Notes: generated by a model not told the origin, from the letters alone. DNA of 64,000 nucleotides from Arthrobacter sp. Leaf234 (GCF_001422665.1 NZ_LMLU01000005.1:622562-686561); one strand, 5' to 3'. Counted from the stretch's first letter, positions 1 to 10,730 are shown. Numbers and translations: made by a program.

Positions 1-1
1 G

Positions 2-1411
2 GAGGCGGACATCGTCGGCATCACCATGCCGATCACCAAGCACTCCTACCTCGTCACCGATGCGCAGGACATTCCGCGCGTCCTGGCCGAGGCCTTCCAC
101 ATCGCGACGACGGGCCGCCCCGGGCCCGTGCTGGTGGACATCGCCAAGGACGCCCAGCAGGCCACGATGACCTTCTCCTGGCCGCCCCGGGTGGACATCC
201 CCGGATACCGGCCCGTGCTGCGCGGACACGCCAAGCAGGTCCGCGAGGCGGCCCGCCTCATCAGCGGATCCCAGCGCCCCGTCTTCTACGTGGGCGGTGG
301 CGTGGTCAAGGGCCACGCCTCGTTGGAACTGAAGGAACTCGCCGAACTCGTGGGCGCCCCCGTCGTCACCACCCTCATGGCCCGCGGCGTCTTCCCCGAC
401 TCCCACGAGCAGCACGTGGGCATGCCGGGGATGCACGGCTCCGTCTCCGCGGTGACCGCCCTGCAGCAGGCGGACCTGCTCATCACGCTCGGCGCCCGCT
501 TCGACGATCGCGTGACGGGCGTGCTCTCGAGCTTCGCCCCGAACGCCAAGGTCATCCACGCGGACATCGATCCCGCGGAGATCTCGAAGAACCGTGCAGC
601 GGACGTGCCGATCGTCGGGTCCGTGAAGGAGATCATCCCCGAACTCACCGCCGCCGTGCGGGAGAGCTTCGCGACGCAGGAACGCCCGGACATCTCCGCC
701 TGGTGGAAGACGATCAACCACCTGCGCGACACCTACCCCGTGGGCTTCAGCCAGCCGGAGGACGGCCTCTCGGCGCCCCAGCAGGTCATCAAGCGGATCG
801 GCGAGCTGACCGGTCCCGAGGGCGTCTTCGTCTCGGGTGTCGGCCAGCACCAGATGTGGGCGGCGCAGTTCATCCAGTACGAGCGCCCGCACGCCTGGCT
901 GAACTCGGGTGGGCTCGGCACCATGGGCTACTCCGTGCCCGCGGCGATGGGCGCGAAGGTCGGCAACCCGGACCGGGTGGTCTGGGCGATCGACGGCGAC
1001 GGCTGCTTCCAGATGACCAACCAGGAACTCGCGACCTGCGTCATCAACAACATCCCCATCAAGGTCGCCGTCATCAACAACTCCTCGCTCGGGATGGTGC
1101 GGCAGTGGCAGACGCTCTTCTACGAGGGCCGCTACTCCAACACCGATCTCAACACGGGCCACGACACCGTGCGCGTGCCCGACTTCGTGAAGCTCGCCGA
1201 CGCCTACGGCTGCGTGGGCCTGCGCTGCGAGCGCGACGAGGACATCGACGCCACGATCGAGCAGGCCCTGGCGATCAACGACCGCCCCGTCGTGATCGAC
1301 TTCGTGGTCAGCCGAGACTCGATGGTCTGGCCCATGGTCCCGTCCGGCGTCAGCAACGACCTCATCCAGATCGCCCGCAACATGACCCCGACCTGGGAGC
1401 AGGAGGACTGA
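2..1411 (+). CDS. ilvB: Acetolactate synthase large subunit, 5' end outside window
   Basis: Condenses two pyruvates, or pyruvate with 2-oxobutyrate, to acetohydroxy acids, the first committed step of Val/Leu/Ile synthesis. The frame is open from base 2 and reads [15 protein letters not shown] before the first internal ATG at 26, so the true start lies upstream and roughly the first 150 residues are missing. The visible part has the FAD/central domain ([18 protein letters not shown]) and the TPP-binding C-terminal domain with [12 protein letters not shown] followed by INN. The stop is separated from ilvN by 2 bases, so the two subunit genes are co-transcribed. Confidence 0.97.
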   Translation, partial: EADIVGITMPITKHSYLVTDAQDIPRVLAEAFHIATTGRPGPVLVDIAKDAQQATMTFSWPPRVDIPGYRPVLRGHAKQVREAARLISGSQRPVFYVGGGVVKGHASLELKELAELVGAPVVTTLMARGVFPDSHEQHVGMPGMHGSVSAVTALQQADLLITLGARFDDRVTGVLSSFAPNAKVIHADIDPAEISKNRAADVPIVGSVKEIIPELTAAVRESFATQERPDISAWWKTINHLRDTYPVGFSQPEDGLSAPQQVIKRIGELTGPEGVFVSGVGQHQMWAAQFIQYERPHAWLNSGGLGTMGYSVPAAMGAKVGNPDRVVWAIDGDGCFQMTNQELATCVINNIPIKVAVINNSSLGMVRQWQTLFYEGRYSNTDLNTGHDTVRVPDFVKLADAYGCVGLRCERDEDIDATIEQALAINDRPVVIDFVVSRDSMVWPMVPSGVSNDLIQIARNMTPTWEQED

Positions 1412-1413
1412 CC

Positions 1414-1926
1414 ATGGCACGGCACACACTCTCCGTCCTCGTCGAGGACGTCCCCGGCGTCCTGACCCGCGTCGCCAGCCTCTTCGCCCGGCGCGCCTTC
1501 AACATCAACTCGCTCGCGGTGGGACCGACCGAGGTCGCGGGGATGTCCCGCATCACGGTCGTCGTCGAAGCCGAGGGAGACCTCCTCGAGCAGGTCACGA
1601 AGCAGCTCAACAAGCTCATCAACGTGATCAAGATCGTGGAACTGACCACCGAGCTGTCGGTCCAGCGCGACCACATCCTGATCAAGGTCAGGGCCGACGC
1701 CGCGACCCGACTGCAGGTGACGCAGGCCGCGGATCTCTTCCGTGCATCCGTCGTCGACGTGGCGACGGACTCGCTCATCATCGAGGCGACCGGCACACCG
1801 GAGAAGCTCTCGGCGCTCCTGTCCGTGCTCGAGCCGTTCGGCATCCGCGAGATCGTGCAGTCCGGCACGCTCGCGATCGGCCGCGGCGCCAAGTCGATGA
1901 GCGACCGAGCCCTGCGCAGCGCCTGA
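1414..1926 (+). CDS. ilvN: Acetolactate synthase small (regulatory) subunit
   Basis: A 170-residue regulatory subunit that activates IlvB and confers valine feedback inhibition. The N-terminal ACT domain is recognisable from TLSVLVEDVPGVLTRVASLF and the FNINSLAVG segment (residues about 5-75). The C-terminal half resembles the ALS small-subunit domain and ends GTLAIGRGAKSMSDRAL. The ATG at 1414 follows an AGGAGG (1401-1406) inside the end of ilvB, a typical operon arrangement. Length matches the family. Confidence 0.97.
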   Translation: MARHTLSVLVEDVPGVLTRVASLFARRAFNINSLAVGPTEVAGMSRITVVVEAEGDLLEQVTKQLNKLINVIKIVELTTELSVQRDHILIKVRADAATRLQVTQAADLFRASVVDVATDSLIIEATGTPEKLSALLSVLEPFGIREIVQSGTLAIGRGAKSMSDRALRSA

Positions 1927-3021
<1,095 letters not shown>

Positions 3022-3034
3022 CGCACCCCCCTCC

Positions 3035-3083
3035 CCGGCAGGGCACGTGCTCGACGCTCAGTGACGAGCAGGTGCCCTGCCGG
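3035..3083 (+). terminator. Long hairpin after ilvC
   Basis: Arms 3035-3053 and 3065-3083 form a 19-bp stem with a single mismatch and an 11-base loop, 14 bases after the ilvC stop. There is no T-tract. The stem strength suggests it ends or protects the ilvBNC message and separates it from serA. Termination itself is inferred. Confidence 0.6.
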
Positions 3084-3129
3084 ACCCATGTCCGGCCCGC
3101 CCGATCCACCTGCCACCCGAAGGAACACC

Positions 3130-4722
3130 GTGACCAGCAAGCCAGTCGTCCTCCTCGCCGAGGAACTCTCACCCGCCACCGTCGAGGCGCTCGGTCCCGA
3201 CTTCGAGATCCGCACCACGGACGGCGCCGACCGCGGCCTGCTCCTGGCCGCACTGGCGGACGTCGACGCCGTGCTGGTGCGTTCGGCGACGCAGCTGGAC
3301 GCGGAGGCCATCGCCGCGGCACCGAGGCTCAAGGTGATCGCGCGTGCGGGAGTGGGCCTGGACAACGTCGACATCAAGGCCGCGACGCAGGCCGGCGTGA
3401 TGGTCGTCAACGCTCCGACCTCCAACATCATCTCCGCCGCGGAACTGACGGTCGGGCACATCCTCAGCCTCGCCAGGAACATCCCCCAGGCGAGCGCAGC
3501 CCTGAAGGCCGGGGAGTGGAAGCGCTCGAAGTACTCCGGCTCGGAGCTCTACGAGAAGAACATCGGCATCATCGGCCTCGGCCGTATCGGCGCCCTGGTC
3601 GCGGCACGCCTCCAGGGCTTCGGCACGCAGATCCTCGCCTACGACCCCTACGTGACCTCGGCGCGCGCGGCGCAGCTCAACGTCCGGCTCGTGACCCTCG
3701 ACGAGCTGCTCCGCGAAGCGGACTTCGTCACCATCCACATGCCGAAGACCCCGGAGACGGTGGGCATGCTCGGCGCCGAGGCGTTCGCCCTCATGAAGGA
3801 CACCGCCTACGTGGTGAACGTCGCGCGCGGCGGGCTCGTCGACGAGGCCGCGCTGCACACGGCCCTCGAGCAGGGCCAGATCGCCGGCGCCGGGGTCGAC
3901 GTCTTCGTCCAGGAACCCAGCACCGACCTGCCCTTCTTCGCCCACGACAGCGTCGTGGTGACCCCGCACCTCGGCGCCTCGACCGACGAGGCCCAGGAGA
4001 AGGCCGGCATCTCGGTCGCCAAGTCCGTCCGGCTGGCCCTCGCCGGCGAGCTCGTCCCCGATGCCGTCAACGTGGCCGGCGGCGTCATCGACCCCGCGGT
4101 CCGCCCCGGAATCCCGCTGATGGAGAAGCTGGGGCGCATCTTCACCGCGCTCACGCACGACTCCCTCACGCAGATCGACATCGAGGTGGCCGGCGAGATC
4201 GCGTCGCTGGACGTGAAGGCGCTCGAGCTGGCCGCGCTGAAGGGCGTGTTCACCGACGTCGTCTCGGAACAGGTCTCCTACGTGAACGCCCCTGTCCTCG
4301 CGGAGCAGCGCGGCATCACCTCGCGGCTCATCACCACTCCGGAGTCCGAGGAGTACCGGAACGTGCTCCGCCTGCGCGGGGCGCTCTCGGACGGCTCGCA
4401 GATCTCCGTCGCGGGAACCCTCACCGGACCCAAGCAGGTCGAGAAGCTGGTGGGCGTCAACGGCTACGAACTCGAGATCCCCATCAGCGACCACCTCCTG
4501 GTCCTGCTCTACACCGACCGGCCGGGCGTGATCGGCACGCTCGGACGCCTCCTCGGCGAGCGTGGCATCAACATCGCCGGCATGCAGGTGGCACGCAACA
4601 AGGAGGGCGGCCAGGCCCTGTCCCTCCTCACGGTGGACAGCTCGGTCCCGCAGGACGTCCTCGACGCGATCCGCGCGGAGATCGGCGCCACGGTCGCGCG
4701 GGAGGTCGACCTGCAGGACTGA
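3130..4722 (+). CDS. serA: D-3-phosphoglycerate dehydrogenase (long form with ASB and ACT domains)
   Basis: Catalyses the first step of serine synthesis, 3-phosphoglycerate to 3-phosphohydroxypyruvate with NAD. The protein has 530 residues, the length of the actinobacterial form. The NAD motif GLGRIG is at residues 149-154. A substrate-binding/catalytic core runs to about residue 310, followed by the intervening allosteric substrate-binding domain. A C-terminal ACT domain (LYTDRPGVIGTLGRLLGERG) is the likely serine-sensing site. I chose GTG 3130 because GAAGGA lies just upstream and the protein then starts MTSKPVVLLAEELSP. The upstream in-frame ATG at 3088 has no homology-like sequence and sits next to the hairpin. 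Confidence 0.96.
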   Translation: MTSKPVVLLAEELSPATVEALGPDFEIRTTDGADRGLLLAALADVDAVLVRSATQLDAEAIAAAPRLKVIARAGVGLDNVDIKAATQAGVMVVNAPTSNIISAAELTVGHILSLARNIPQASAALKAGEWKRSKYSGSELYEKNIGIIGLGRIGALVAARLQGFGTQILAYDPYVTSARAAQLNVRLVTLDELLREADFVTIHMPKTPETVGMLGAEAFALMKDTAYVVNVARGGLVDEAALHTALEQGQIAGAGVDVFVQEPSTDLPFFAHDSVVVTPHLGASTDEAQEKAGISVAKSVRLALAGELVPDAVNVAGGVIDPAVRPGIPLMEKLGRIFTALTHDSLTQIDIEVAGEIASLDVKALELAALKGVFTDVVSEQVSYVNAPVLAEQRGITSRLITTPESEEYRNVLRLRGALSDGSQISVAGTLTGPKQVEKLVGVNGYELEIPISDHLLVLLYTDRPGVIGTLGRLLGERGINIAGMQVARNKEGGQALSLLTVDSSVPQDVLDAIRAEIGATVAREVDLQD

Positions 4723-4781
4723 CCCGCGAGGAGCCGCCATCACCAGCCCGGACGGGCGCGACACCCGAGCGAAGGACGCCG

Positions 4782-5711
4782 ATGACCACGCACCACCTGC
4801 CCGCCGAGGAATCGACCGCGACCCAGGTCCTCTCCCGGGACACCCCGCCCGTGCTGCGGATGGCTCCGGGGGACCGGGTGGTCGTCAGTTCCCTCGACGC
4901 CTGGGGACACCTCGAACGGCAGGAGACGCCGGGGGCGGTGACGCCCTACCGCTTCCCGGATCGCCGGGGGCATGCGCTCACCGGTCCCATCGAGGTCGCA
5001 GGTACGGAGCCCGGCGACGTGCTGGCGCTCCGGTTCGAGCGGTTGGAGACGGCCGACTGGGGCTGGACGGCGGCAGGCCGGCGGGACGATGCCTTCGCCC
5101 AGAGCCTCGGCCTGGCGGGTACCGACCCCGCCTGGCTCCTGTGGGACCTGGACCGCGACGCCGGGACGGGGACCAACCAGTACGGCCAGTCGGTGCAGCT
5201 GGCGCCCTTCCTCGGCGTCGTGGGCCTGCCGCCCGCGGAGCACGGCGAGCACTCCACCACGCCGCCGCGTGCCGCCGGGGGCGGGAACATCGACTGCCGC
5301 GAACTCACGGCAGGAGCGACGCTCTTCCTGCCCGTGACGGTTCCCGGGGCGCTCCTGCACGTGGGCGACGGCCACGCTGCGCAGGGCGACGGCGAGGTGG
5401 GCGGCACCGCGATCGAGTGCGGCATGACGACGACGCTCACGGTGGACGTCCTCCGTGACGCTCCGGTGGCGGGCATCCACGCGATCACCCCGACCTCCCG
5501 CATCACCTTCGGCTTCGACGCCGATCTGAACCGGGCGACGGCGGAAGCCCTCGGTGCCATGCTGACGTGGCTGCAGCGATTGTACGGACTGGAACGGAAG
5601 ACCGCCCTCGCCCTGGCGAGTTCCGTCGTCGACCTCCGTGTCACGCAGATCGCGAACCGGACGTGGGGCGTGCACGCGGTGCTGGGGATGGACGCCGTCC
5701 GTACGCCGTGA
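4782..5711 (+). CDS. Acetamidase/formamidase family protein
   Basis: A 309-residue member of the FmdA_AmdA family, which hydrolyses formamide or short amides to ammonia and the acid. Family signatures visible are PGDRVVV near the N-terminus, GGNIDCREL in the middle, and HVGDGHAAQGDGEV with its metal- and active-site-like His/Asp residues. ATG 4782 follows GAAGGA (4771-4776), 59 bases after serA, so it may be co-transcribed with serA. The true substrate cannot be read from sequence. Confidence 0.85.
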   Translation: MTTHHLPAEESTATQVLSRDTPPVLRMAPGDRVVVSSLDAWGHLERQETPGAVTPYRFPDRRGHALTGPIEVAGTEPGDVLALRFERLETADWGWTAAGRRDDAFAQSLGLAGTDPAWLLWDLDRDAGTGTNQYGQSVQLAPFLGVVGLPPAEHGEHSTTPPRAAGGGNIDCRELTAGATLFLPVTVPGALLHVGDGHAAQGDGEVGGTAIECGMTTTLTVDVLRDAPVAGIHAITPTSRITFGFDADLNRATAEALGAMLTWLQRLYGLERKTALALASSVVDLRVTQIANRTWGVHAVLGMDAVRTP

Positions 5712-5720
5712 CGCCCGCGC

Positions 5721-5757
5721 TTGGGTAAATGCGCACCGGGCGGGGTAATTTCGTAGG
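5721..5757 (+). promoter_or_regulatory. Promoter of metG, probably leaderless
   Basis: TTGGGT (5721-5726), a 19-base spacer, TAATTT (5746-5751), then six bases to the GTG start of metG. There is no Shine-Dalgarno sequence. The spacing places the transcription start at or next to the start codon. Inference from the TAnnnT rule for actinobacterial leaderless genes. Confidence 0.6.
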
Positions 5758-7332
5758 GTGACTCCCGCAGCCGGCGCAAAGCCCCCGTTCTACATCACCA
5801 CCGCCATCTCCTATCCGAACGGCGTCCCGCACATCGGACACGCCTACGAGACGATCGCCGTCGACGCGATGGCGCGCTTCAAGCGGCTCGACGGGTACGA
5901 CGTCATGTACCTGACGGGGACGGACGAGCACGGCCTGAAGATGCAGCAGGCGGCCGACCGCGAGGGCATCCCCGTGCGTGACCTGGCCACCCGCAACGCG
6001 CTGGCCTTCCAGGCGATGAACGACGTCGTCGGGACGTCCTACGACCGCTTCATCCGTACCACCGACGAGGACCACTACGCCGCCGCGACCGAGATCTGGA
6101 AGCGCATGGAGGCCAACGGGGACATCTACCTCGACACCTACGCGGGCTGGTACTCGGTGCGCGACGAGGCGTACTGGGGCGAGGACGAGACCGAGGTGCG
6201 TGACGACGGCGTCAGGTACGCGACCCAGACCGACACCGAGGTCACCTGGACCGAGGAAGAGAGCTACTTCTTCCGCCTCTCCGCCTACCAGCAGAAGCTC
6301 CTGGACCACTACGCGTCACAGCCGGACTTCGGCGCTCCCCAATCCCGCTTCAACGAGGTCATCTCGTTCGTGCGCCGGGGGCTCGAGGACCTGTCCATCA
6401 GCCGCACCACCTTCGACTGGGGTGTGCCCGTCCCGGGGAATGACCGCCATGTCATGTACGTCTGGGTCGATGCCCTCACCAACTACCTGACCGGTGTTGG
6501 TTTTCCCGACACCGGGTCGGAGGCCTTCACGCGATTCTGGCCCGCCGACGTGCACGTGATCGGGAAGGACATCTCGCGTTTCCACGCGATCTACTGGCCG
6601 GCCTTCCTCATGTCCGCGGGCCTCGAGCTGCCCAGGCGTGTGATGATCCACGGCTTCCTGCACAACCGCGGCGTGAAGATGTCGAAGTCGCTCGGCAACA
6701 CCGTGGCTCCCGCGGACTGGGTGGAGCAGTACGGCCTGGACCAGGTGCGCTTCTTCCTGCTGCGCGAGGTGCCGTTCGGGGCGGACGGCTCGTACAGCCA
6801 CGAGGCCGTGGTCGGCCGCATGAACTCCGACCTGGCGAACAACTTCGGCAACCTGGCCCAGCGCTCGCTCTCCATGGTGGCCAAGAACTGCGGCGGAGCC
6901 GTGCCGGAACCGGGGGAGTACGCCGCGGCCGACACGGCGATCCTCGACCAGGCGCACGCCCTGCTCGACGCGAGCCGCGCCGCCTACGACCGACAGGAGT
7001 TCTCCAGGGCCCTCGAGGGGATCTGGACCGTCCTCGGCGACACGAACGCCTACTTCGCGGACCAGCAGCCCTGGGTGCTCCGGAAGACCGACCCGGAGCG
7101 CATGAACACGGTGCTGCACGTGACCCTGGAGGTGCTGCGGGTCGTCGCGATCCTCGCGCAGCCCGTCATGCCCACGAGCGCGGGGGAGATCCTCACGGCG
7201 CTCGGGCAGGGGACCGCGGCGGACGACGACCTCCGCCTCTTCGCGGCCCTCCACCAGCGGATCCAGCCCGGCACCGCCCTGCCGGCGCCCTCGCCCGTCT
7301 TCCCGAAGTACGAGGAGCCCGCGGGGGAGTAG
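5758..7332 (+). CDS. metG: Methionyl-tRNA synthetase
   Basis: Charges tRNA-Met with methionine, needed for initiation and elongation. It is 524 residues with the class I signatures HIGH (25-28) and KMSKS (307-311). The connective region around residues 128-165 has no cysteine pair, so this is the zinc-free type. There is no C-terminal tRNA-binding domain. GTG 5758 is chosen because the conserved [12 protein letters not shown] follows closely and a TAATTT box sits six bases upstream. The next gene is convergent. Confidence 0.96.
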   Translation: MTPAAGAKPPFYITTAISYPNGVPHIGHAYETIAVDAMARFKRLDGYDVMYLTGTDEHGLKMQQAADREGIPVRDLATRNALAFQAMNDVVGTSYDRFIRTTDEDHYAAATEIWKRMEANGDIYLDTYAGWYSVRDEAYWGEDETEVRDDGVRYATQTDTEVTWTEEESYFFRLSAYQQKLLDHYASQPDFGAPQSRFNEVISFVRRGLEDLSISRTTFDWGVPVPGNDRHVMYVWVDALTNYLTGVGFPDTGSEAFTRFWPADVHVIGKDISRFHAIYWPAFLMSAGLELPRRVMIHGFLHNRGVKMSKSLGNTVAPADWVEQYGLDQVRFFLLREVPFGADGSYSHEAVVGRMNSDLANNFGNLAQRSLSMVAKNCGGAVPEPGEYAAADTAILDQAHALLDASRAAYDRQEFSRALEGIWTVLGDTNAYFADQQPWVLRKTDPERMNTVLHVTLEVLRVVAILAQPVMPTSAGEILTALGQGTAADDDLRLFAALHQRIQPGTALPAPSPVFPKYEEPAGE

Positions 7333-7352
7333 GACGGCCCCGCACGCTCGGT

Positions 7353-7889
7353 TCAGCGGAGGAAGCGGTCCGGCGCCGTGGCGGTCATGATGCCTGCCAC
7401 GGTCTCCTGCTGACGCCTGGACGAGTCCAGCAGCTGGTGCAGGACCGGCCGGTCGACGACGGGCCCGCCCGGACGGCCCTCGGAGTCGGGGCAGACCGCC
7501 AGGAGGGTCGACCACAGGGCTTCCTTGCCCTTGAGCAGCGACTGCAGGGCTTCGAGTTCGAGCTGCGCGCCGGCGGTGTCCTTCCGACGCGCCGGATTCA
7601 GGGGATCCATGCGGGCGATCGCCGAGAGCATCCGGGCGAGCGTCATCTTGACCGCGCCCGGACGGTGACCGAGCCCCTTGATCAGCCGCTTCAGGAACGC
7701 GCGTTCCTCGCTGATCTCCCGCCGCAGCCGCGCGAAGTCCTCGGCGTGCGGGGAGCCGGCCCAGGCCGTCTCCGCCGCGCCGAAGAGTCTGACCCCGTTG
7801 GTGGCGCCGACCAGGTGGAGGTCGAGATAGGGCAGGAGGGTCTCCAGGTCCAGCTGGCGGACCGGTGAGCGGTTCGCTGCGGCGGTCAT
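7353..7889 (-). CDS. Uncharacterised protein co-transcribed with a sensor kinase
   Basis: 178 residues, predicted soluble and mostly helical, with no signal peptide or membrane segment. I do not recognise the family. ATG at 7889 has a good GGAAGGAA ribosome site and lies 31 bases after the stop of the kinase gene, so the two are probably one operon. The heptad-like helical stretches around residues 50-85 and 105-130 and the kinase context would fit a helical adaptor or kinase partner, but that is speculation. Confidence 0.65.
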   Translation of the reverse strand: MTAAANRSPVRQLDLETLLPYLDLHLVGATNGVRLFGAAETAWAGSPHAEDFARLRREISEERAFLKRLIKGLGHRPGAVKMTLARMLSAIARMDPLNPARRKDTAGAQLELEALQSLLKGKEALWSTLLAVCPDSEGRPGGPVVDRPVLHQLLDSSRRQQETVAGIMTATAPDRFLR

Positions 7890-7920
7890 GAGCGTTCCTT
7901 CCGGGCTGTATTCCGGCTCA

Positions 7921-9807
7921 TCAGCCTACGGCAGCGTGGCTCAGGAGGGGTAGCGTGACGACGACCGACGTGCCGACGCCGAGCTGGGACTCGATCGTGA
8001 TACTCCCGTGGTGGTCCTCGAGCGTCCTCTTCGCGAGGCTGAGTCCCACTCCCGCCCCCGGGAGGGCCTGGGTGGCGTTCGATGCCCGGTGGAACGAGTC
8101 GAAGAGGCGCGGGAGATCGTGGGCGGGGATGCCGATCCCCGTGTCCTGGACGGTCACGACGGCGCGCCCGTGATCCCGCTCGTCGAGCAGGCGCACGATG
8201 ACGCTGCCCTCTTCCTGTGTGAACTTCAGGGCGTTGGACAGCACGACCGTGAGCGCTTCGGACAGCTGGTCGCGGTTCCCGGGTACCGTCACCGAGGTCT
8301 CGGGAAGGACGCATTCCAGCGTGACGCCGCCGTTCGCCGCCTCCAGCACGAGACGGCTCGTCAGTTCCGAGACCAGGTGCACGATGTCGACCGGACCGTG
8401 CTCCGACGCGTCCGCCTCGCGCGCGTTGAGCGCCGAGATGTTCTCGATGAGATGGCTCAGGCGGGTGGTGTTCCGTTCGACGGCCTGCAGCATCGTCTGG
8501 GCCTCGGTCGGCAACTCCCCTCCGACACCGTCGATGATCATCTCCAGGTAGCCGGCGATCGAGGCGAGCGGCGTCCGGAGCTCGTGGTTGACGGTGCCCA
8601 CGAAATCGCTCTTCGCCTGGTTGAGGGCGCGGAGCTTCCGGACGGCCTCCTGCTGGCGGCTGATGAGCTGCGCCTGGATAAGCCCGTGTGCCAGGTTGCC
8701 GAGGACGTGCTGGGTGAGGGCGGCCTCGACGCCGGTCCACACGAGCGGGGTCTCCGCCCGGACCACCCAGAGCAGGCCGAACGGGGTGTCACCCTCGCCG
8801 AGGGCTGCGACGACACCGTGGAGCGTCCGGTCGGCCGTCCAGGCGGCGGGAAGTCCCGGTGCGGTGTGCTCGCGCGAACCCCGCAGCAGCCAGTCGGGCG
8901 CCGGGATGTCCCCGGGGCGGGGTGTCGCCGCAGGACCGGCACTGAACGACGCGGCCGCCGTGTCCTCCCACAGACCCAGGGCGAGGGCGAAGGCGGACTC
9001 CTGGTCGGACCGCCGGGGGCCGGCGACGTCGGCCGCCCTGCCCGCCCCGGCGTGCCCGTCGTGCCCGTCGTGCGTGGCGGGCGCACCGTGCGCACCGTGC
9101 GCACCGTCCGTGTCGTCGGTGCTCCCGGTGCTCCCGGTGCTCCCGGTGCTCCCGGTGCTCGCGGTGCTCTGCGTGCTTGCTGGACTCCCCGTGCCGGGGC
9201 CCCGGTTCCACGTGCTGCTCCGTGCGGCCACGCGGTCGTCGTCGAACATCTGGAGCGTCACGCGGTCCGCGCCGAGCGACCGGCCGAGGTGGGGCAGGAA
9301 CTGGTCCACCATGGCGACGGGGTCATTGGTCGACCGGATGCGCGCCGAGATCCTGCGCATGTCCTCCCGAAGACGCGCGGACGAGGCGCGCTGCGCCTGG
9401 TGGCGGCGGCGGCGCGCCATGGCCGACCGCGACCGGTGCAGGACCTCCTCGGCGGCCACGGGCCGGAAGACGACGTCGGAGACATAGGGGGCGAGGCCGT
9501 CCGGGAGCTGGGCCACGCCGCCGTCGGGCAGCAGCAGGATCACCGGGAGCCCGGCGAGCTGGGGATGCCGGTCGACGACGTCGGACAGGGCGTCCGCGTA
9601 GTCGAGTGCGATGTCGAGATCGACCAGCAGGAGGTCCGGGCGGTGCGTGAGGACGTCGTCGAGGAGGGATGCGGCCGTGGTCACCGTCCTGGCGCGGAGG
9701 CCGCCCGCGTCGAGCACCCCGCGCAACCGGTCGCAGTCCTCCGCGGACGACGACGCGACGACGGCCAGGGTGGCGTCGCGATTCCCCTGTGCTTCGTCCT
9801 GCGCCAC
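7921..9807 (-). CDS. Soluble hybrid histidine kinase with degenerate N-terminal receiver
   Basis: 628 residues, no membrane segment. Order: receiver-like domain (about 12-125) with the Asp-containing strand LLLVDLD (59-65); a helical linker (130-165); a GAF-like region split by a low-complexity Ser-Thr-Gly/His insert (about 208-256); a HisKA domain with H408 in NHELRTPL; and an HATPase domain with N-box LSNALKFT, DTGIGI and GAGVGLSLAK. The receiver lacks the usual N-terminal acidic pair, and its KP motif is RP (R115-P116), so it may not be phosphorylated normally. GTG 9807 is chosen because AAAGGA lies just upstream and a TATATT -10 box sits at 9841-9846. The upstream in-frame ATG at 9909 would lie upstream of that promoter. 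Confidence 0.85.
   Translation of the reverse strand: MAQDEAQGNRDATLAVVASSSAEDCDRLRGVLDAGGLRARTVTTAASLLDDVLTHRPDLLLVDLDIALDYADALSDVVDRHPQLAGLPVILLLPDGGVAQLPDGLAPYVSDVVFRPVAAEEVLHRSRSAMARRRRHQAQRASSARLREDMRRISARIRSTNDPVAMVDQFLPHLGRSLGADRVTLQMFDDDRVAARSSTWNRGPGTGSPASTQSTASTGSTGSTGSTGSTDDTDGAHGAHGAPATHDGHDGHAGAGRAADVAGPRRSDQESAFALALGLWEDTAAASFSAGPAATPRPGDIPAPDWLLRGSREHTAPGLPAAWTADRTLHGVVAALGEGDTPFGLLWVVRAETPLVWTGVEAALTQHVLGNLAHGLIQAQLISRQQEAVRKLRALNQAKSDFVGTVNHELRTPLASIAGYLEMIIDGVGGELPTEAQTMLQAVERNTTRLSHLIENISALNAREADASEHGPVDIVHLVSELTSRLVLEAANGGVTLECVLPETSVTVPGNRDQLSEALTVVLSNALKFTQEEGSVIVRLLDERDHGRAVVTVQDTGIGIPAHDLPRLFDSFHRASNATQALPGAGVGLSLAKRTLEDHHGSITIESQLGVGTSVVVTLPLLSHAAVG
9051..9181. repeat. 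Nine-base tandem repeats inside the hybrid kinase gene
   Basis: Runs of 9-base units. Seven near-identical GTGCTCCCG-type units lie at 9119-9181, three GCGCACCGT units at 9081-9107, and two CGTGCCCGT units at 9051-9068. Read on the minus strand they encode Ser-Thr-Gly, Gly-Ala-His and His-Asp-Gly triplets in the kinase linker. Unit length is a multiple of three, so copy-number changes keep the frame. Confidence 0.85.
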
Positions 9808-9840
9808 GATGTCCTTTCCGGCGTCCGCTGCAATCCCCCC

Positions 9841-9846
9841 AATATA
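9841..9846 (-). promoter_or_regulatory. -10 box for the hybrid kinase gene
   Basis: On the minus strand this reads TATATT, near consensus and unusually A/T-rich here. Initiation would fall near 9834 and give a leader of about 27 bases to GTG 9807, with a Shine-Dalgarno AAAGGA in between. No clear -35 seen. Confidence 0.45.
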
Positions 9847-9983
9847 GGCGGCGCACGGGGGTGCCGGGAGATCGGCCGGTCGACCCGCTGAAGGGGACCG
9901 GCGCAGCACGAGGAGTGGATCGCGCCGCCGCCGCAGCAGAACGCGCCTCCGTCACGCGCGTGCGGCGGCACCAGGGTGCGCCG

Positions 9984-10730
9984 TCAGGGACGGACGATGC
10001 CCGTCTCGTAGGCCATGACGACGGCCTGCACGCGGTCGCGTGCCTCGAGCTTCGCGAGGATGTGCCCCACATGGGTCTTGACGGTCGCCTCGGAGAGGAA
10101 CAGCCGGGCCGCGATCTCCGGATTCGAGAGTCCCTGGGCGATCAGCTCGAAGACCTCGCGCTCGCGCGAGGTGAGGCGTGCCACGGCGGCGGCGTGGGCG
10201 GATTGTTCGGGGGAGGGCTGGCGCAACAGCGGTGCCACGTGGTCGAGCAGGCGCCGGGTGGTCGAGGGCGCGATCACGGCGTCGCCGCGGTGCACGGTGC
10301 GGATGGCTTCGAGGAGCTCCTCGGGCGGCGCGTCCTTCAGGAGGAACCCGCTGGCTCCGGCGTGGATCGCGGACAGCGCGTACTCGTCGAGGTCGAAGGT
10401 CGTCAGCACGACGATGCGCGGCCCGGCATCCCGACCGTGTCCGTCCGGCGTCATCCCGGCATGTGCCGTAAGGATGCGGCGCGTCGCCTCGATGCCGTCC
10501 ATGCCGGGCATCCGGACGTCCATCATGACGACGTCGGCCCTCGTGGCCGCGAGCGCGCGCACGGCCTCCTCGCCGTTGGCGGCCTCGCTGACCACGGTCA
10601 GGTCCGGCTGCGAGTTGATGAGCATCGCGAAACCGCTGCGGACCAGGTGCTGGTCGTCGACGATCACGATGCGGATCGGCGCGGGAGCCTCCGCGTCCGC
10701 CGGTGCGTGCCTGCGGTCCGTGCTGTCCAT
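9984..10730 (-). CDS. NarL/FixJ-family response regulator
   Basis: 248 residues. The receiver domain has the acidic pair in IVIVDDQHL (residues 21-29) and the phospho-acceptor D71 in MMDVRMPG, with the Lys motif LLKDAP. A C-terminal LuxR-type helix-turn-helix follows (LTSREREVFELIAQGLSN onward, about residues 185-245). ATG 10730 has GAGGAG eight bases upstream. It lies 35 bases downstream of a DesK-like kinase gene on the same strand, its obvious cognate sensor. Target genes cannot be inferred. Confidence 0.92.
   Translation of the reverse strand: MDSTDRRHAPADAEAPAPIRIVIVDDQHLVRSGFAMLINSQPDLTVVSEAANGEEAVRALAATRADVVMMDVRMPGMDGIEATRRILTAHAGMTPDGHGRDAGPRIVVLTTFDLDEYALSAIHAGASGFLLKDAPPEELLEAIRTVHRGDAVIAPSTTRRLLDHVAPLLRQPSPEQSAHAAAVARLTSREREVFELIAQGLSNPEIAARLFLSEATVKTHVGHILAKLEARDRVQAVVMAYETGIVRP

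Noticed and set aside
9051..9181. Repeat cluster considered as a CRISPR array
   Set aside because: Units are 9 bp, contiguous and in frame within a kinase gene, with no spacers and no cas genes.
9808..9909. N-terminal extension of the hybrid kinase to ATG 9909
   Set aside because: The extension would lie upstream of the TATATT box, lacks a ribosome site, and is Pro/Ala-rich without homology-like character. GTG 9807 has a good site.
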